64,000 nucleotides of DNA, taken from Microbispora siamensis (GTDB lineage Bacteria > Actinomycetota > Actinomycetes > Streptosporangiales > Streptosporangiaceae). Shown here one piece after another: positions 50,366 through 57,467 of this stretch. The notes under the pieces were generated by a model. It searched no databases and had not been told where the DNA came from. It saw only the letters and a list, made by a program, of their open reading frames with translations. Positions within the stretch are counted from its first letter, which is position 1. Every line of letters begins with the position of its first letter. The translations under genes were made by a program, and so were the position numbers. Location of the stretch: contig NZ_BOOF01000031.1 in assembly GCF_016863095.1 (NCBI RefSeq), forward strand, positions 62,001 to 126,000, in the 5' to 3' direction.

Positions 50366-51538
50366 TTAAGCCGCGACGCGGTCGTCCCAGGTGATGCGGT
50401 AGTCGTGCATCCAGGCCAGCGCGTTCCGCTTCTCCACCTGCCGCATGATCACGGGAAGGATCAGGTCGCGGACGAAGGCCCCGCCGGCGCCCGGCGCCTT
50501 GCCGTCCCCGTTCCGCTTGCCCTGCGCCACGACGCGCTCGACCCGCTCGCGCCGCAGCCGCTCGAAGGCGGCGAACGCGTCCGCGGTGTCCGGCACGTCG
50601 CGCAGGCACTTCCCGAGCACCACGGCGTCCTCGATCGCCATCGACGCGCCCTGCCCGGAGGACGGCGAGGTGGCGTGGGCGGCGTCGCCGACGATGACCA
50701 TGCGCTCGCCGAACCACTTCGGCACCCTCGGAAAGTCGTAGGTGTTCCAGGCCGGCACGATGCGCGGGGTCGCCGCGATGATCTCCCGCATCGGCCCCGT
50801 GTCGCCCTCGAACAGGTCCATGAGCCTCGCCCGCCACTGCTCGGGAGTGATCGCCGCGAGCTCCTCGGGGGTCATCTCCCTGCGGCTCGGCGGGTTGGCG
50901 AACCACCACACCTCCCCGTTCGGGTGGATCATGTAGCCGAAGAAGCACCGCCTGCCGAAGATGAAGTAGCAGACCCCCGGCCTGCCCGGCGGCCGCACCC
51001 CCTCGGCGTAGCCGCCGGTGTTCAGCAGCCCGACGTACCGGGCGCGGGGGGCGCCGGGGTCGATGAGGGCGCGGGTGCGCGAGCGCAGCCCGTCGGCGCC
51101 GATCAGCAGGTCACCCTCGGCCTCGCCGCCGTCGGCGAAGACCGCCCGCACCCCGTTCGAGGTGGCCGAGGCGTCGGCGAGCCGCTTGCCGTAGTGGATC
51201 CGCACGCCCCGCCGTACGGCCTCGTCGCGCAGCGCCTGGTAGAGGTCGGCGCGCCTGAGCGTACGGCTCGGCTGGCTCGTGGTCGCCAGCAGCTTGCCGC
51301 GCGCGTTGCGGATCTCCATGACCGGCGTGTCCATGCCGAGGTCGCAGACGAGGTCGTGCAGGCCGAGCAGGCGCAGGGCCTCCAGCCCGTTGACCGCGAG
51401 CGTGAGGAAGGCGCCGACGCCCTCGGCGCCCCGGTCGTAGGCCTCGAAGACCTCGCTGTCGATTCCGGCGCGCTGCAGCGCCATGGCCGTGACGGGACCC
51501 GCGATCCCACCGCCGATGATCAGTGCTCTCTTGGTCAT
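50366..51538 (-). CDS. FAD-dependent aromatic monooxygenase-like protein
   Basis: 390 residues, group A flavoprotein hydroxylase. GGGIAGPVTAMALQRAGID (Rossmann), the DG region GADGLRSRTRALID, and the second FAD motif VIVGDAAHATSPSSGQGAS. Domains match para-hydroxybenzoate hydroxylase-like oxidases of polyketides, antibiotics or phenols. Divergent from a PadR gene; the palindrome GTCATGCCATGAC covers its own start codon, so PadR repression is likely. Substrate unknown. Confidence 0.9.
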   Translation of the reverse strand: MTKRALIIGGGIAGPVTAMALQRAGIDSEVFEAYDRGAEGVGAFLTLAVNGLEALRLLGLHDLVCDLGMDTPVMEIRNARGKLLATTSQPSRTLRRADLYQALRDEAVRRGVRIHYGKRLADASATSNGVRAVFADGGEAEGDLLIGADGLRSRTRALIDPGAPRARYVGLLNTGGYAEGVRPPGRPGVCYFIFGRRCFFGYMIHPNGEVWWFANPPSRREMTPEELAAITPEQWRARLMDLFEGDTGPMREIIAATPRIVPAWNTYDFPRVPKWFGERMVIVGDAAHATSPSSGQGASMAIEDAVVLGKCLRDVPDTADAFAAFERLRRERVERVVAQGKRNGDGKAPGAGGAFVRDLILPVIMRQVEKRNALAWMHDYRITWDDRVAA

Positions 51539-51564
51539 GCCATGACTATACATATTATGACTAT
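51534..51564. promoter_or_regulatory. PadR-type operator region
   Basis: GTCATG-c-CATGAC (51534-51546) is a perfect palindrome over the monooxygenase start codon. ATGACTAT occurs at 51542-51549 and again at 51557-51564, a 15-bp direct repeat. The gap to the padR gene is only about 50 bp, so both promoters overlap these boxes. Confidence 0.6.
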
Positions 51565-51593
51565 CGCGCGGCAAGACCCCTATGATGGGCGCC

Positions 51594-52163
51594 ATGTCGA
51601 CACGGCGCTCTCCCCTGGCCACGGCCGTGCTCGCCCTGGTCTGCGAGTCGCCGATGCACGCGTACCGGATGCAGCAGCTGATCAAGGAGCGGCACCAGGA
51701 CGACGTGGTCAACGTCGCGCAGCGCAACAGCGTCTACCAGACGATCGAGCGCCTGGTCCGCGACGGGCTGCTGGCGGTCCGCGAGACCACCCGCGAGGAG
51801 AACCGGCCGGAGCGGACCGTCTACGAGGCCACCGAGACGGGCCGGGAGACGCTCAAGCAGTGGATGCGCACCATGCTGTCCACCCCGGCCAGGGAGTTCC
51901 CCGAGTTCCCCGCCGCGCTCGCCTTCCTGCCCGTGCTGACGCCGGAGGAGGCGCTGGCGGCGCTGCGGCAGCGGATCGCCGCACTGGAGGCACGGCTGTC
52001 CGCGATCGACACCGAGATGGCCGACAGCCTGAGCTTCGTGCCCCGCCTCTTCCTCGTGGAGTCGGAGTATCAGCGGGCCCAGGTCGCCACGGAGCTGGAG
52101 TTCGTGCGCGGCATCGCCGACGACCTGAGCGAGGGCCGCCTCACCTGGGACTTCCACATCTGA
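51594..52163 (+). CDS. PadR family regulator
   Basis: 189 residues. PadR winged helix: TAVLALVCESPMHAYRMQQL, VYQTIERLVRDGLLAVRE and YEATETGRETLKQWM; then a helical dimerisation tail of the Vir_act_alpha type with AALEARLSAIDTEM. ATG 51594 is taken as start; ATG 51582 is four codons earlier. Divergent from the FAD monooxygenase gene, which it probably represses until the enzyme's substrate (a phenolic or antibiotic) is present. Confidence 0.92.
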   Translation: MSTRRSPLATAVLALVCESPMHAYRMQQLIKERHQDDVVNVAQRNSVYQTIERLVRDGLLAVRETTREENRPERTVYEATETGRETLKQWMRTMLSTPAREFPEFPAALAFLPVLTPEEALAALRQRIAALEARLSAIDTEMADSLSFVPRLFLVESEYQRAQVATELEFVRGIADDLSEGRLTWDFHI

Positions 52164-52179
52164 CGCGTGCCGGAACTCG

Positions 52180-52197
52180 CCTGGAGTCCACTCCAGG
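52180..52197 (+). promoter_or_regulatory. MerR-like palindrome in the aldo-keto reductase promoter
   Basis: CCTGGAGT-cc-ACTCCAGG, perfect 8-bp arms, ends 17 bp before the ATG at 52215 and just before TAGGGT. CTGGAGT...ACTCCAG is a frequent MerR-type operator in actinobacteria. No merR gene adjoins it. Confidence 0.55.
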
Positions 52198-52214
52198 TAC
52201 CTAGGGTGGAGGGC

Positions 52215-53183
52215 ATGGAATACGGACACCTTGGCCGCACCGGCCTGCTGGTCAGCAAGCTCTGCCTGGGGACCATGAACTTCGGTCCGCAGACCACGGA
52301 AGAGGACTCCTTCGCGATCATGGATCGCGCCCACGAGCTCGGGATCAACTTCTTCGACACCGCCAACGTGTACGGCTGGGTGAAGGGCGAGGGGATCACC
52401 GAGAACATCATCGGCCGCTGGTTCGCCCAGGGCGGCGGCCGTCGTGAGCGTACGGTCATCGCCACCAAGCTGTACGGCTCGATGGGCGACTGGCCGAACG
52501 ACGAGAAGCTGTCCGCGCTGAACATCAGGCGGGCGGCGGAGGCCTCGCTGCGCCGGATGCAGACCGACTACATCGACGTCTACCAGGCGCACCACATCGA
52601 CCGGGACACCCCGTTCGAGGAGTTCTGGGAGGCCATGGACATCCTCAAGCAGCAGGGCAAGATCCTGTACGTCGGCTCGTCGAACTTCGCCGGCTGGCAC
52701 ATCGCCAAGGCCCAGGAGTCGGCCCGCCGCCGGAACACCCTCGGCCTGGTCAGCGAGCAGTCCCACTACAACCTGATCGTCCGCGCGCCCGAGCTGGAAG
52801 TCATCCCGGCCTGCGAGGACTACGGGCTCGGGCTGATCCCGTGGAGCCCGCTGGCGGGCGGCCTGCTCGGCGGCATCCTCCGCAAGATCGACAAGGGCCG
52901 CTCGGCGGCCGACCACATCGTCGCCCAGCTCGACAAGCACCGCGACAAGATCGAGCGGTACGAGGCGTTCTGCGACGAGCTCGGCGAGGACCCGGCCAAC
53001 GTGGGGCTGGCGTGGCTGCTGCACCAGCGGGCGGTCACCGCGCCGATCATCGGCCCCCGTACGGTCGAGCAGCTCGACGGCACGATCCGGGCACTGGAGA
53101 TCGAGCTGGACGACAAGGCGCTCGCCCGGCTCGACGAGATCTTCCCCGGCTTCAAGACCGCCCCGGAGGAGTACGCCTGGTGA
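52215..53183 (+). CDS. Aldo/keto reductase
   Basis: 322 residues, AKR superfamily TIM barrel similar to YghZ/potassium-channel-beta-like members. LGRTGLLVSKLCLGTMNFG at the N terminus, catalytic Asp/Tyr in FFDTANVYGWVKGEG, Lys in IATKLYG, His in VYQAHHIDRDTP, and the NADPH-binding stretch IPWSPLAGGLLGG. Reduces an aldehyde or ketone; substrate unknown. GGAGGG precedes ATG 52215, and a strong palindrome lies in its promoter. Confidence 0.94.
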   Translation: MEYGHLGRTGLLVSKLCLGTMNFGPQTTEEDSFAIMDRAHELGINFFDTANVYGWVKGEGITENIIGRWFAQGGGRRERTVIATKLYGSMGDWPNDEKLSALNIRRAAEASLRRMQTDYIDVYQAHHIDRDTPFEEFWEAMDILKQQGKILYVGSSNFAGWHIAKAQESARRRNTLGLVSEQSHYNLIVRAPELEVIPACEDYGLGLIPWSPLAGGLLGGILRKIDKGRSAADHIVAQLDKHRDKIERYEAFCDELGEDPANVGLAWLLHQRAVTAPIIGPRTVEQLDGTIRALEIELDDKALARLDEIFPGFKTAPEEYAW

Positions 53184-53273
53184 TCAGGCGTTGTTGAGGA
53201 GTGCGCCGACGATCACGATGAGCACGAGCAGCGCGAGCACCGTGGGCAACAGCCAGCGACGAGGACGATCCAC
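53184..53273 (-). CDS. Small single-span membrane protein (29 aa)
   Basis: MDRPRRWLLPTVLALLVLIV followed by IVGALLNNA: a basic N terminus and one helix, so N-in topology. GTG start 53273 with AGG upstream; the stop abuts the end of the aldo-keto reductase gene. A second, Cys-rich frame over the same DNA is less likely. It sits just downstream of the ThpR gene on the same strand (10-bp gap) and may be cotranscribed with it. Function unknown. Confidence 0.5.
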   Translation of the reverse strand: MDRPRRWLLPTVLALLVLIVIVGALLNNA

Positions 53274-53283
53274 GTCATGGAGC

Positions 53284-53853
53284 CTAGTCGCGGACTGCCA
53301 ATGGGTAAGCCTCGACCTGCTCGTAGCGCACGCTCGCCCCGGTGTGGCTGCGCACGAGGTGCACCGACGACACCTCCCAGCGCCGCCCGCCGAAGGCGCT
53401 CAGGGCGCCGACCAGGGGGCGCAGGTCGTCGCCGTGGCGTGACCGGGTCCTGGAGCGGGCCAGGGTGAGGTGGGGATGGAACCGCTTGCGGTCCGTCTCC
53501 GCCGCCCCGGCCCGCCGGGCGCCGGCCGCCACCGACCCGGCGAGCCTCGTCAGCGCCGGCCCGGCGTCGAGGCCGACCCAGAAGATGCGTCCCCGTGAGG
53601 CGGAGGGGAAGGCCCCGGCGCCGCCGAACGACACCGTCTCGGGGGAGTATCGTGCGGCCGCGCGGGCCAGCCGTACGCGCAGCTCGGGCAGGACCTCGTC
53701 GGGCACCTCGCCGAGGAAGGCCACGGTCACGTGCCACAGCGCCGGATCGACCCAGCGCAGCTCCGACCACTCGGCGCGTACGGGATCGACCGCCGTGGCG
53801 ATCTCCGCCAGCGCCTCAGGCGGCGGCAGCAGCGCCACGAACAATCTGCTCAC
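53284..53853 (-). CDS. thpR: RNA 2',3'-cyclic phosphodiesterase
   Basis: 189 residues of the LigT/ThpR family (2H phosphoesterases). Both catalytic HxT motifs are visible: LWHVTVAFLGEVP and FHPHLTLARSRTR. Start MSRLFVALLPPPEAL matches the family. It opens 2',3'-cyclic phosphates on RNA ends. Its start lies 38 bp inside the end of the MFS gene upstream, so it is translated from the same message. Confidence 0.94.
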   Translation of the reverse strand: MSRLFVALLPPPEALAEIATAVDPVRAEWSELRWVDPALWHVTVAFLGEVPDEVLPELRVRLARAAARYSPETVSFGGAGAFPSASRGRIFWVGLDAGPALTRLAGSVAAGARRAGAAETDRKRFHPHLTLARSRTRSRHGDDLRPLVGALSAFGGRRWEVSSVHLVRSHTGASVRYEQVEAYPLAVRD

Positions 53854-55069
53854 GTGCCGATTCTTCCCTGCGCGCCACGCGTGCCGCGACCATCCGGGTC
53901 ACCAGCACCGCCAGGCAGACGCCGCACATGCTCAGCACGCCGGCGGCCACGACCGAGACCCGGGGACCGGCCAGTTCGGCGAGCCAGCCCACGAGCGGCG
54001 CCCCGATCGGCGCTCCGCCGGTGAAGACCAGCACGTAGATCCCCATGACCCGGCCGCGCATCTCGGGCGAGGCGCCGAGCTGCACCATCGTGTTCGCGGT
54101 CGTGTTGACCGTGATCATCGCCATGCCCGCGGGGACGAGCATCAGCAGGAACGCGGCGTACGCGGGCGCGAGCCCGGCGACGACCTGGAACAGCCCGAAG
54201 CACAGCGCCCCGGCGATCAGGAACCTGCGGCTCGGCTTGACCCGGCGCGCGGCCAGCAGCGCCCCGCCGAACGCCCCGACGGCGAACGCGCTGGACGCCA
54301 CGCCGAAGGAGGACGCGCCCGCGCCGAACGCCTGCTTGGCCATCAGCGCGATGCTGGTCGAGAAGCTCTGGGCGAAGATCGCCATGAACGCCACGAGCAG
54401 CAGCGGCAGCAGCAGGTCGGGCCGCCCGCCGACGTAGCGCAGGCCCTCCCGCAACTGGCCCTTGCCCCGCGGCACGGGCTCGGGCGAGCGCAGCTCGGAC
54501 ACCCGCATGAGCGCGAGCCCGGTGATCACGGCGGCGAACGACGCGGCGTTCAGCACGAAGATCGGGCCGGTGCCCATCCACGAGATCAGCAGACCGGCCA
54601 CCGCCGGGCCGACGACCCGGGCGAGGTTGAAGGTCGAGCTGTTCAGCGCGATGGCGTTCGGCAGGTCCCGCCTGCCCACCATCTCGACCACGAACGACTG
54701 CCGCGTCGGCACCTCGACACAGGACACCAGGCCGAGCGTGAACGCCATGGCGTACACGTGCCAGACCTGGGCCGTCCCCGTGAGGACCAGCACGCCCATG
54801 GTGAGCGCCAGCAGCCCCATGAGCGTCTGGGCCACCATGAGGATCCGGCGCTTGGGGTAGCGGTCCGCGATCACCCCGCCGAACATCCCGAACAGCATCG
54901 TCGGCAGGAACTGCAGCGCCACGGTGACCCCGAGCGCCGAGCCGCGGCCGTGCGCGAGGTCGAGGACCAGCCAGTCCTGGGCGGTGCGCTGCATCCACGT
55001 GCCGACGTTGGAGATCACGCCGCCGGAGGCGAACAGGCGGTAGTTGTAGTTCCGCAGCGAGCGGAACAT
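53816..55069 (-). CDS. MFS transporter (EntS-like)
   Basis: 417 residues with 12 predicted helices of the MFS_3/EntS type: MFRSLRNYNYRLFASGGVIS, GTWMQRTAQDWLVLDL, FGGVIADRYPKRRI and GMAMITVNTTANTMVQ are characteristic. Likely exports a siderophore or drug. ATG 55069 starts 5 bp after the MarR gene stop, so the MarR-type regulator probably controls it. Earlier open frame is a MarR shadow. Confidence 0.92.
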   Translation of the reverse strand: MFRSLRNYNYRLFASGGVISNVGTWMQRTAQDWLVLDLAHGRGSALGVTVALQFLPTMLFGMFGGVIADRYPKRRILMVAQTLMGLLALTMGVLVLTGTAQVWHVYAMAFTLGLVSCVEVPTRQSFVVEMVGRRDLPNAIALNSSTFNLARVVGPAVAGLLISWMGTGPIFVLNAASFAAVITGLALMRVSELRSPEPVPRGKGQLREGLRYVGGRPDLLLPLLLVAFMAIFAQSFSTSIALMAKQAFGAGASSFGVASSAFAVGAFGGALLAARRVKPSRRFLIAGALCFGLFQVVAGLAPAYAAFLLMLVPAGMAMITVNTTANTMVQLGASPEMRGRVMGIYVLVFTGGAPIGAPLVGWLAELAGPRVSVVAAGVLSMCGVCLAVLVTRMVAARVARREESAREQIVRGAAAAA

Positions 55070-55074
55070 GCCGC

Positions 55075-55518
55075 CTACATCGTGGACAGCTTCTCCAGGA
55101 TCGGCGCCGCCGCTCGCAGCGTCGCCCTCTCCTCCGGCGTCAGGTCCTTGAGCCGCTGCGCCAGCCAGGCTTCCTTGGTTCGGCGCTCCTCCTTGAGCAG
55201 CGCCGCTCCCTGCGGCGTCACGCTCACCGTCACCTGACGACGGTCGGTCGGATGAGGTTGGCGCTCCAGCAGACCTCGGGCCTCCAGCTTGGCGATCACG
55301 CGGGTCATCGAGGGCGGCTGCACCTTCTCGTGCTCCGCGAGCTCGCCGGGGGTCATCGCGGTGTGGCGCTCGACGGCGACGAGCGTCGCGAGCTGAGTGG
55401 GCGTCAGTGAGTGGTGCGCGGCCTGCTTGCGCATCCGTCGCGTCAGCCGGGCGAGGGACACGCGCAAGGCGGACGCGAGAGCGGCGTCGCTGCGCAAGTT
55501 CTGGGCGTTCGTTAGCAT
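55075..55518 (-). CDS. MarR family regulator
   Basis: 147 residues. MarR winged helix: LTPTQLATLVAVERHTAM, PGELAEHEKVQPPSMTRVIAK, LEARGLLERQPHPTDRRQ. A GTTAGCA/TGCTAAC palindrome overlaps its start codon, indicating autoregulation. It is the first gene of a leftward unit with the MFS, ThpR and probably the 29-residue protein. Confidence 0.94.
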   Translation of the reverse strand: MLTNAQNLRSDAALASALRVSLARLTRRMRKQAAHHSLTPTQLATLVAVERHTAMTPGELAEHEKVQPPSMTRVIAKLEARGLLERQPHPTDRRQVTVSVTPQGAALLKEERRTKEAWLAQRLKDLTPEERATLRAAAPILEKLSTM

Positions 55519-55538
55519 GACTCATTACCTTTGCTAAC
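55511..55538. promoter_or_regulatory. MarR-type operator over the marR start
   Basis: GTTAGCA (55511-55517) and TGCTAAC (55532-55538) are perfect arms 14 bp apart. The left arm covers the start codon at 55516-55518. Binding would block initiation of the marR-MFS unit. Confidence 0.65.
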
Positions 55539-55723
55539 TATATGGCGCATGTCCGCATTCCTCCAAATCGTCCGGCTCTGCAGGCTGATCGCGACACACC
55601 GTACCGGCGCGTGGCCGATGACGATCGGGACGCCGGCACGGGGCGCGGAAAGCAGGAGAGGAAGCGTGGGCGACGGCGTACGACCACCTAAATTGGGATC
55701 ATGTATTCGACAAAACGGGGGCG
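55519..55723. other. Divergent intergenic region
   Basis: About 205 bp between marR (leftward) and the hydrolase gene (rightward). It contains the marR operator; TTGCTAACTATATGG is promoter-like. No gene was seen. Confidence 0.4.
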
Positions 55724-56410
55724 ATGACCATGGCGACGTTCGTGCTCATCCCCGGGGCGGGCGGCGACGCCTCCTACTGGCACCGGCTCGTCCCGGAGTT
55801 GCGCGGCCGGGGTCACGAGGCCATACCCGTGGAACTGCCGGCCGCGGACGACTCCGCGGGGTTCGAGGAGTACGCCGACGCGGTGGTGAAGGCCGTCGGG
55901 AACACTCCCCGGCCGGTCCTGATCGCCCAGTCGATGGGCGGCTACACCGCGCCGCTGGTGTGCCTGCGGATGCCGGTCACCATGGTGGTGCTGCTGAACG
56001 CCATGACTCCGCGCCCGGGGGAGACGGCCGGAGAGTGGTGGGGCGCCACGGGGCAGGCGGAGGCGATGGCGAGGCAGGCCGCACGCGAGGGGCGCCCCGC
56101 GAGCGACGGCGTCGACCCGCTGATCCACTTCTTCCACGACGTGCCACCGGAGGTGACCCGGAAGATCCTGGCCGACGGGGAGACCGTCCAGTCCGGCACG
56201 CCGTTCACGCGCCCGTGGCCACTGGACAGGTGGCCGGACGTGCCGACGCGCTTCCTCCAGGGCCGCGACGACCGCCTGTTCCCGCTGGAGTTCCAGCGCC
56301 GGGTGGTCCGCGAACGGCTCGGCATCGAGGTGGACGAGATGCCCGGCGGTCACCTGGTCGCCCTCAGCCGCCCCGCCGAGCTCGCCGACAGGCTGGTGTC
56401 CTACCTCTGA
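55724..56410 (+). CDS. Alpha/beta hydrolase
   Basis: 228 residues. Oxyanion turn IPGAGGDASYWHRLVPEL, nucleophile elbow IAQSMGGY (Ser), Asp in LQGRDDRLFPLEF and His in MPGGHLVALSRP. Matches the small esterase/hydrolase family related to plant methylesterases and hydroxynitrile lyases. Substrate unknown. Followed by a 51-bp hairpin terminator. Confidence 0.9.
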   Translation: MTMATFVLIPGAGGDASYWHRLVPELRGRGHEAIPVELPAADDSAGFEEYADAVVKAVGNTPRPVLIAQSMGGYTAPLVCLRMPVTMVVLLNAMTPRPGETAGEWWGATGQAEAMARQAAREGRPASDGVDPLIHFFHDVPPEVTRKILADGETVQSGTPFTRPWPLDRWPDVPTRFLQGRDDRLFPLEFQRRVVRERLGIEVDEMPGGHLVALSRPAELADRLVSYL

Positions 56411-56416
56411 CCCCTC

Positions 56417-56467
56417 TGCGTACGGGAGGCCCGGCCCCCACGGTGGGGACCGGGCCTCCCGTACGCA
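56417..56467. terminator. Long bidirectional terminator hairpin
   Basis: TGCGTACGGGAGGCCCGG (56417-56434) pairs perfectly with CCGGGCCTCCCGTACGCA (56450-56467); the inner CCCCAC/GTGGGG extends the stem after one mismatch. It separates convergent hydrolase and VOC genes. Confidence 0.75.
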
Positions 56468-56474
56468 CATCGCG

Positions 56475-56900
56475 TCAGGCGAAGTCCTCCGGCGTGAACT
56501 CCTTCGGCTCGACCAGGACGAGCCAGTTGCCCTGGTTGTCGCGGATCACCGCCTCCACCCCGTACGGCCGATCCGAGGGCTCCTGAAGGATCGTCACGCC
56601 CTTGGCCGTGAGCTCCTGGCAGGTCTTGCGGCAGTCGTCCACGCGCAGCCCCAGGCCGCCCGCCTGGCCCTTGTCGAGTTGCCTGCGGTAGAAGTCGGTG
56701 CCCTCGTCGTCGAGCGGCGGCCCCGGCTTCATGAGCGTGATCTCGAGTTCCGGTTGGTTCGGGTGGTTGATGGTGACCCAGCGGAACCCGTCCATCTGGA
56801 CGTCGGTATTGGGGACGAAGCCGAGGACGTCCACGTAGAAGTCCCGGGCCTCGTCCTGATCCTTGCAGTAGAGCGTGATCAAGGAAACGTTTTCAATCAT
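56475..56900 (-). CDS. VOC (glyoxalase-like) family protein
   Basis: 141 residues: MIENVSLITLYCKDQDEARD opens with the VOC strand, then FRWVTINHPNQPELEITL and AVIRDNQGNWLVLVEPKEF. Relatives are annotated as glyoxalase/bleomycin-resistance superfamily members. It follows the AraC gene by 16 bp on the same strand and is probably its target or partner. ATG 56900 begins the first strand; the longer frame overlaps the AraC gene end. Confidence 0.9.
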   Translation of the reverse strand: MIENVSLITLYCKDQDEARDFYVDVLGFVPNTDVQMDGFRWVTINHPNQPELEITLMKPGPPLDDEGTDFYRRQLDKGQAGGLGLRVDDCRKTCQELTAKGVTILQEPSDRPYGVEAVIRDNQGNWLVLVEPKEFTPEDFA

Positions 56901-56916
56901 GCGGAAGAAGCTACTT

Positions 56917-57393
56917 CTACCCCTCTGACCTGGGCTTCTCCAAAATTGCACAATCGTCGTCCCGCTTCGGCGCGCCACCCAGGGTGAGCACTCCGTTCAT
57001 GAACAGGTAGCAGCCGGGGACGCGGGGGCCGCCGCGCGCCGCCCACCGGTCGCGGTACTCGCTCGGGCTCTCCCCCACCATCCGGCGGAATTTGGCCGAG
57101 AACGAGCCCAGGCTGCTGAACCCCACGGCCATGCAGATCTCGGTCACGGTCAGGTTGGCGAACCGCAGCAGGTCCTGGGCCCGCTCCAGCCGTCGCCGGG
57201 TGAGGTAGCGCATCGGCGTCTCGCCGTACGCCGCCTCGAAGCAGCGGACGAAGTAGAACTTGGAGACCCCGGCGACGGCCGCGAGCCCGTCGAGATCGAG
57301 CTCGCTCTGGTAGTCGCGGTCCATGCGGTCCCTGGCCAGGCGCAGCCGCGGCAGCAACTCCACGGGCACCGTCCGCCGTCCCCTCAATGCCAC
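56917..57393 (-). CDS. AraC family regulator
   Basis: 158 residues, essentially a stand-alone AraC DNA-binding domain: LDLDGLAAVAGVSKFYFVRC (first HTH), GETPMRYLTRRRLERAQDLL, then TVTEICMAVGFSSLGSFSAK and FRRMVGESPSEYRDRW (second HTH). No sensing domain. GTG 57393 start with AGGG upstream. Probably controls the VOC gene directly downstream. Confidence 0.92.
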   Translation of the reverse strand: MALRGRRTVPVELLPRLRLARDRMDRDYQSELDLDGLAAVAGVSKFYFVRCFEAAYGETPMRYLTRRRLERAQDLLRFANLTVTEICMAVGFSSLGSFSAKFRRMVGESPSEYRDRWAARGGPRVPGCYLFMNGVLTLGGAPKRDDDCAILEKPRSEG

Positions 57394-57412
57394 ATCACGA
57401 CCCTAACCTGGA

Positions 57413-57453
57413 AAAACGAGGAGGCCGCCACGGCGTGTCGCCGCGGCGGCCTC
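57413..57453 (-). terminator. Intrinsic terminator of the NCS2 permease gene
   Basis: GAGGCCGCCACGGCG and CGCCGCGGCGGCCTC (57421-57435, 57439-57453) pair with one mismatch; the minus strand then reads CTCGTTTTTCC, a U-tract. A clear rho-independent terminator. Confidence 0.75.
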
Positions 57454-57467
57454 CGGGAAAGCGCGGG

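Noticed and set aside
53184..53770. Alternative long minus-strand frame over the thpR gene
   Set aside because: Arg-rich shadow of thpR, whose two HxT motifs mark the true frame.
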